Part shown: piece after piece, positions 14,657-14,981 of the stretch | Layout: every line of letters begins with the position of its first letter | How positions within the stretch are numbered: position 1 is the stretch's first letter | Source: JAADHY01 sp964428935 | GTDB lineage: Bacteria > Planctomycetota > Planctomycetia > Planctomycetales > Planctomycetaceae | DNA length: 14,981 nt | Direction of reading: 5' to 3' | Assembly (NCBI GenBank): GCA_964428935.1 | Contig: CAYSAG010000110.1 | Location: 1 to 14,981 of the forward strand | Position numbers and translations under genes: made by a program | The notes under the pieces: model-generated | Database searches by the model: none | The model's input: the letters and a program-made list of their open reading frames with translations, nothing else | What the model was told of the DNA's origin: nothing

Positions 14657-14981
14657 ATGAACTACCGAAAGACGGCCACGTTGAGCGGCAAGGGAAGAGG
14701 GCGACACCAGTTCCGGTCGTCGCTGCTGGGACTGGCTTTCGGTCCGGACGGCCTGCTGTACGCGACCGGCGACCGGCAGGTCAAGGTGTTCGAGGTTCCG
14801 TCGGGCCGACTGGTGCGGCAGTGGCCGACGACGCGTCCTGGTCGTTCCGTCGCGGTGACCGGCGACGGGCAAGTGTGGGTGGGGCAGGCCGGCCAGATTG
14901 AGCTTTTCGACTCGGAAGGTCGTCGCCAGGACCTTTGGCAAGACGCCAAGCGGCTCGGCACCGTCACGGCCATTGGTTTCT
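14657..14981 (+). CDS. Propeller-like (NHL/WD40-type) protein, N-terminal part (runs off window)
   Basis: An open frame with no stop before the right edge gives at least 108 residues. It contains repeated blade-like units: LLGLAFGPDGLLYATGDRQ, VKVFEVPSGRLVRQW, SVAVTGDGQVWVGQAGQ and IELFDSEGRRQ. The G.A/V..DG..W/Y pattern with a following hydrophobic strand is typical of NHL, SMP-30 or WD40-like propellers. The ATG at 14657 has GGGAG (14644-14648) 8 bases upstream. Unlike the preceding PQQ-like protein, no signal peptide is seen, so it is probably cytoplasmic. It lies 212 bases after that gene on the same strand. The exact family needs the missing C-terminal part. Confidence 0.75.
   Translation, partial: MNYRKTATLSGKGRGRHQFRSSLLGLAFGPDGLLYATGDRQVKVFEVPSGRLVRQWPTTRPGRSVAVTGDGQVWVGQAGQIELFDSEGRRQDLWQDAKRLGTVTAIGF

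Noticed and set aside
13119..14657. A 512-residue minus-strand open frame
   Set aside because: It is antisense to the PQQ-like gene, which has a signal peptide and blade repeats.

Overview
The window most resembles a GC-rich planctomycete (Planctomycetota, possibly Pirellulales-like). The evidence is the gene mix: a type I sulfatase, a very long secreted GH2-like protein, a Tat-exported sugar-isomerase-type TIM barrel, a secreted PQQ-like propeller with an N-terminal NWPQFRGP motif, and intergenic repeats rich in GAATTC and GTCCGC hairpins. This is inference from family content, not a database match. No rRNA, tRNA, CRISPR array, transposase or phage gene was seen.

Layout. (1) Plus strand, 1-2992: the 3' end of a phosphohexomutase gene, a HAD-family phosphatase and a secreted sulfatase, possibly one operon (gaps of 76 and 108 bases). 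(2) Convergence zone 2993-3190, holding two hairpins in a repeat-like context. (3) Minus strand, 12507 down to 3191, in transcription order: a Tat-signal xylose-isomerase-like TIM barrel protein (start 12507), thioredoxin (start 10914), a 676-residue coiled-coil protein (start 10271), a 1321-residue GH2-like protein (start 7771) and a HEPN-domain protein (start 3643). They are separated by 162-624 bases, so they are probably several transcription units. (4) Plus strand, from 13155: a secreted PQQ-like beta-propeller protein, then a signal-less propeller-like gene that runs off the right edge. The TIM barrel and PQQ genes diverge from an empty 647-base region.

How the genes fit together. The sulfatase, the GH2-like protein, the exported TIM barrel protein and the PQQ-like protein suggest extracytoplasmic handling of (sulfated) polysaccharide, with the phosphohexomutase and HAD phosphatase on the sugar-phosphate side. 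They are not arranged as one polysaccharide-utilisation locus, and thioredoxin is housekeeping.

The least ordinary signals are: the GH2-like protein, whose expected acid/base Glu is Asn and whose C-terminus carries an apparent duplicated domain; a near-consensus sigma70-type promoter about 390 bases upstream of thioredoxin; a dispersed repeat family with hairpin ends; and strong depletion of GATC and of ATC/GAT (all 16 Ile codons of the sulfatase are ATT despite the high GC content). I did not find a clearly new multi-gene system.
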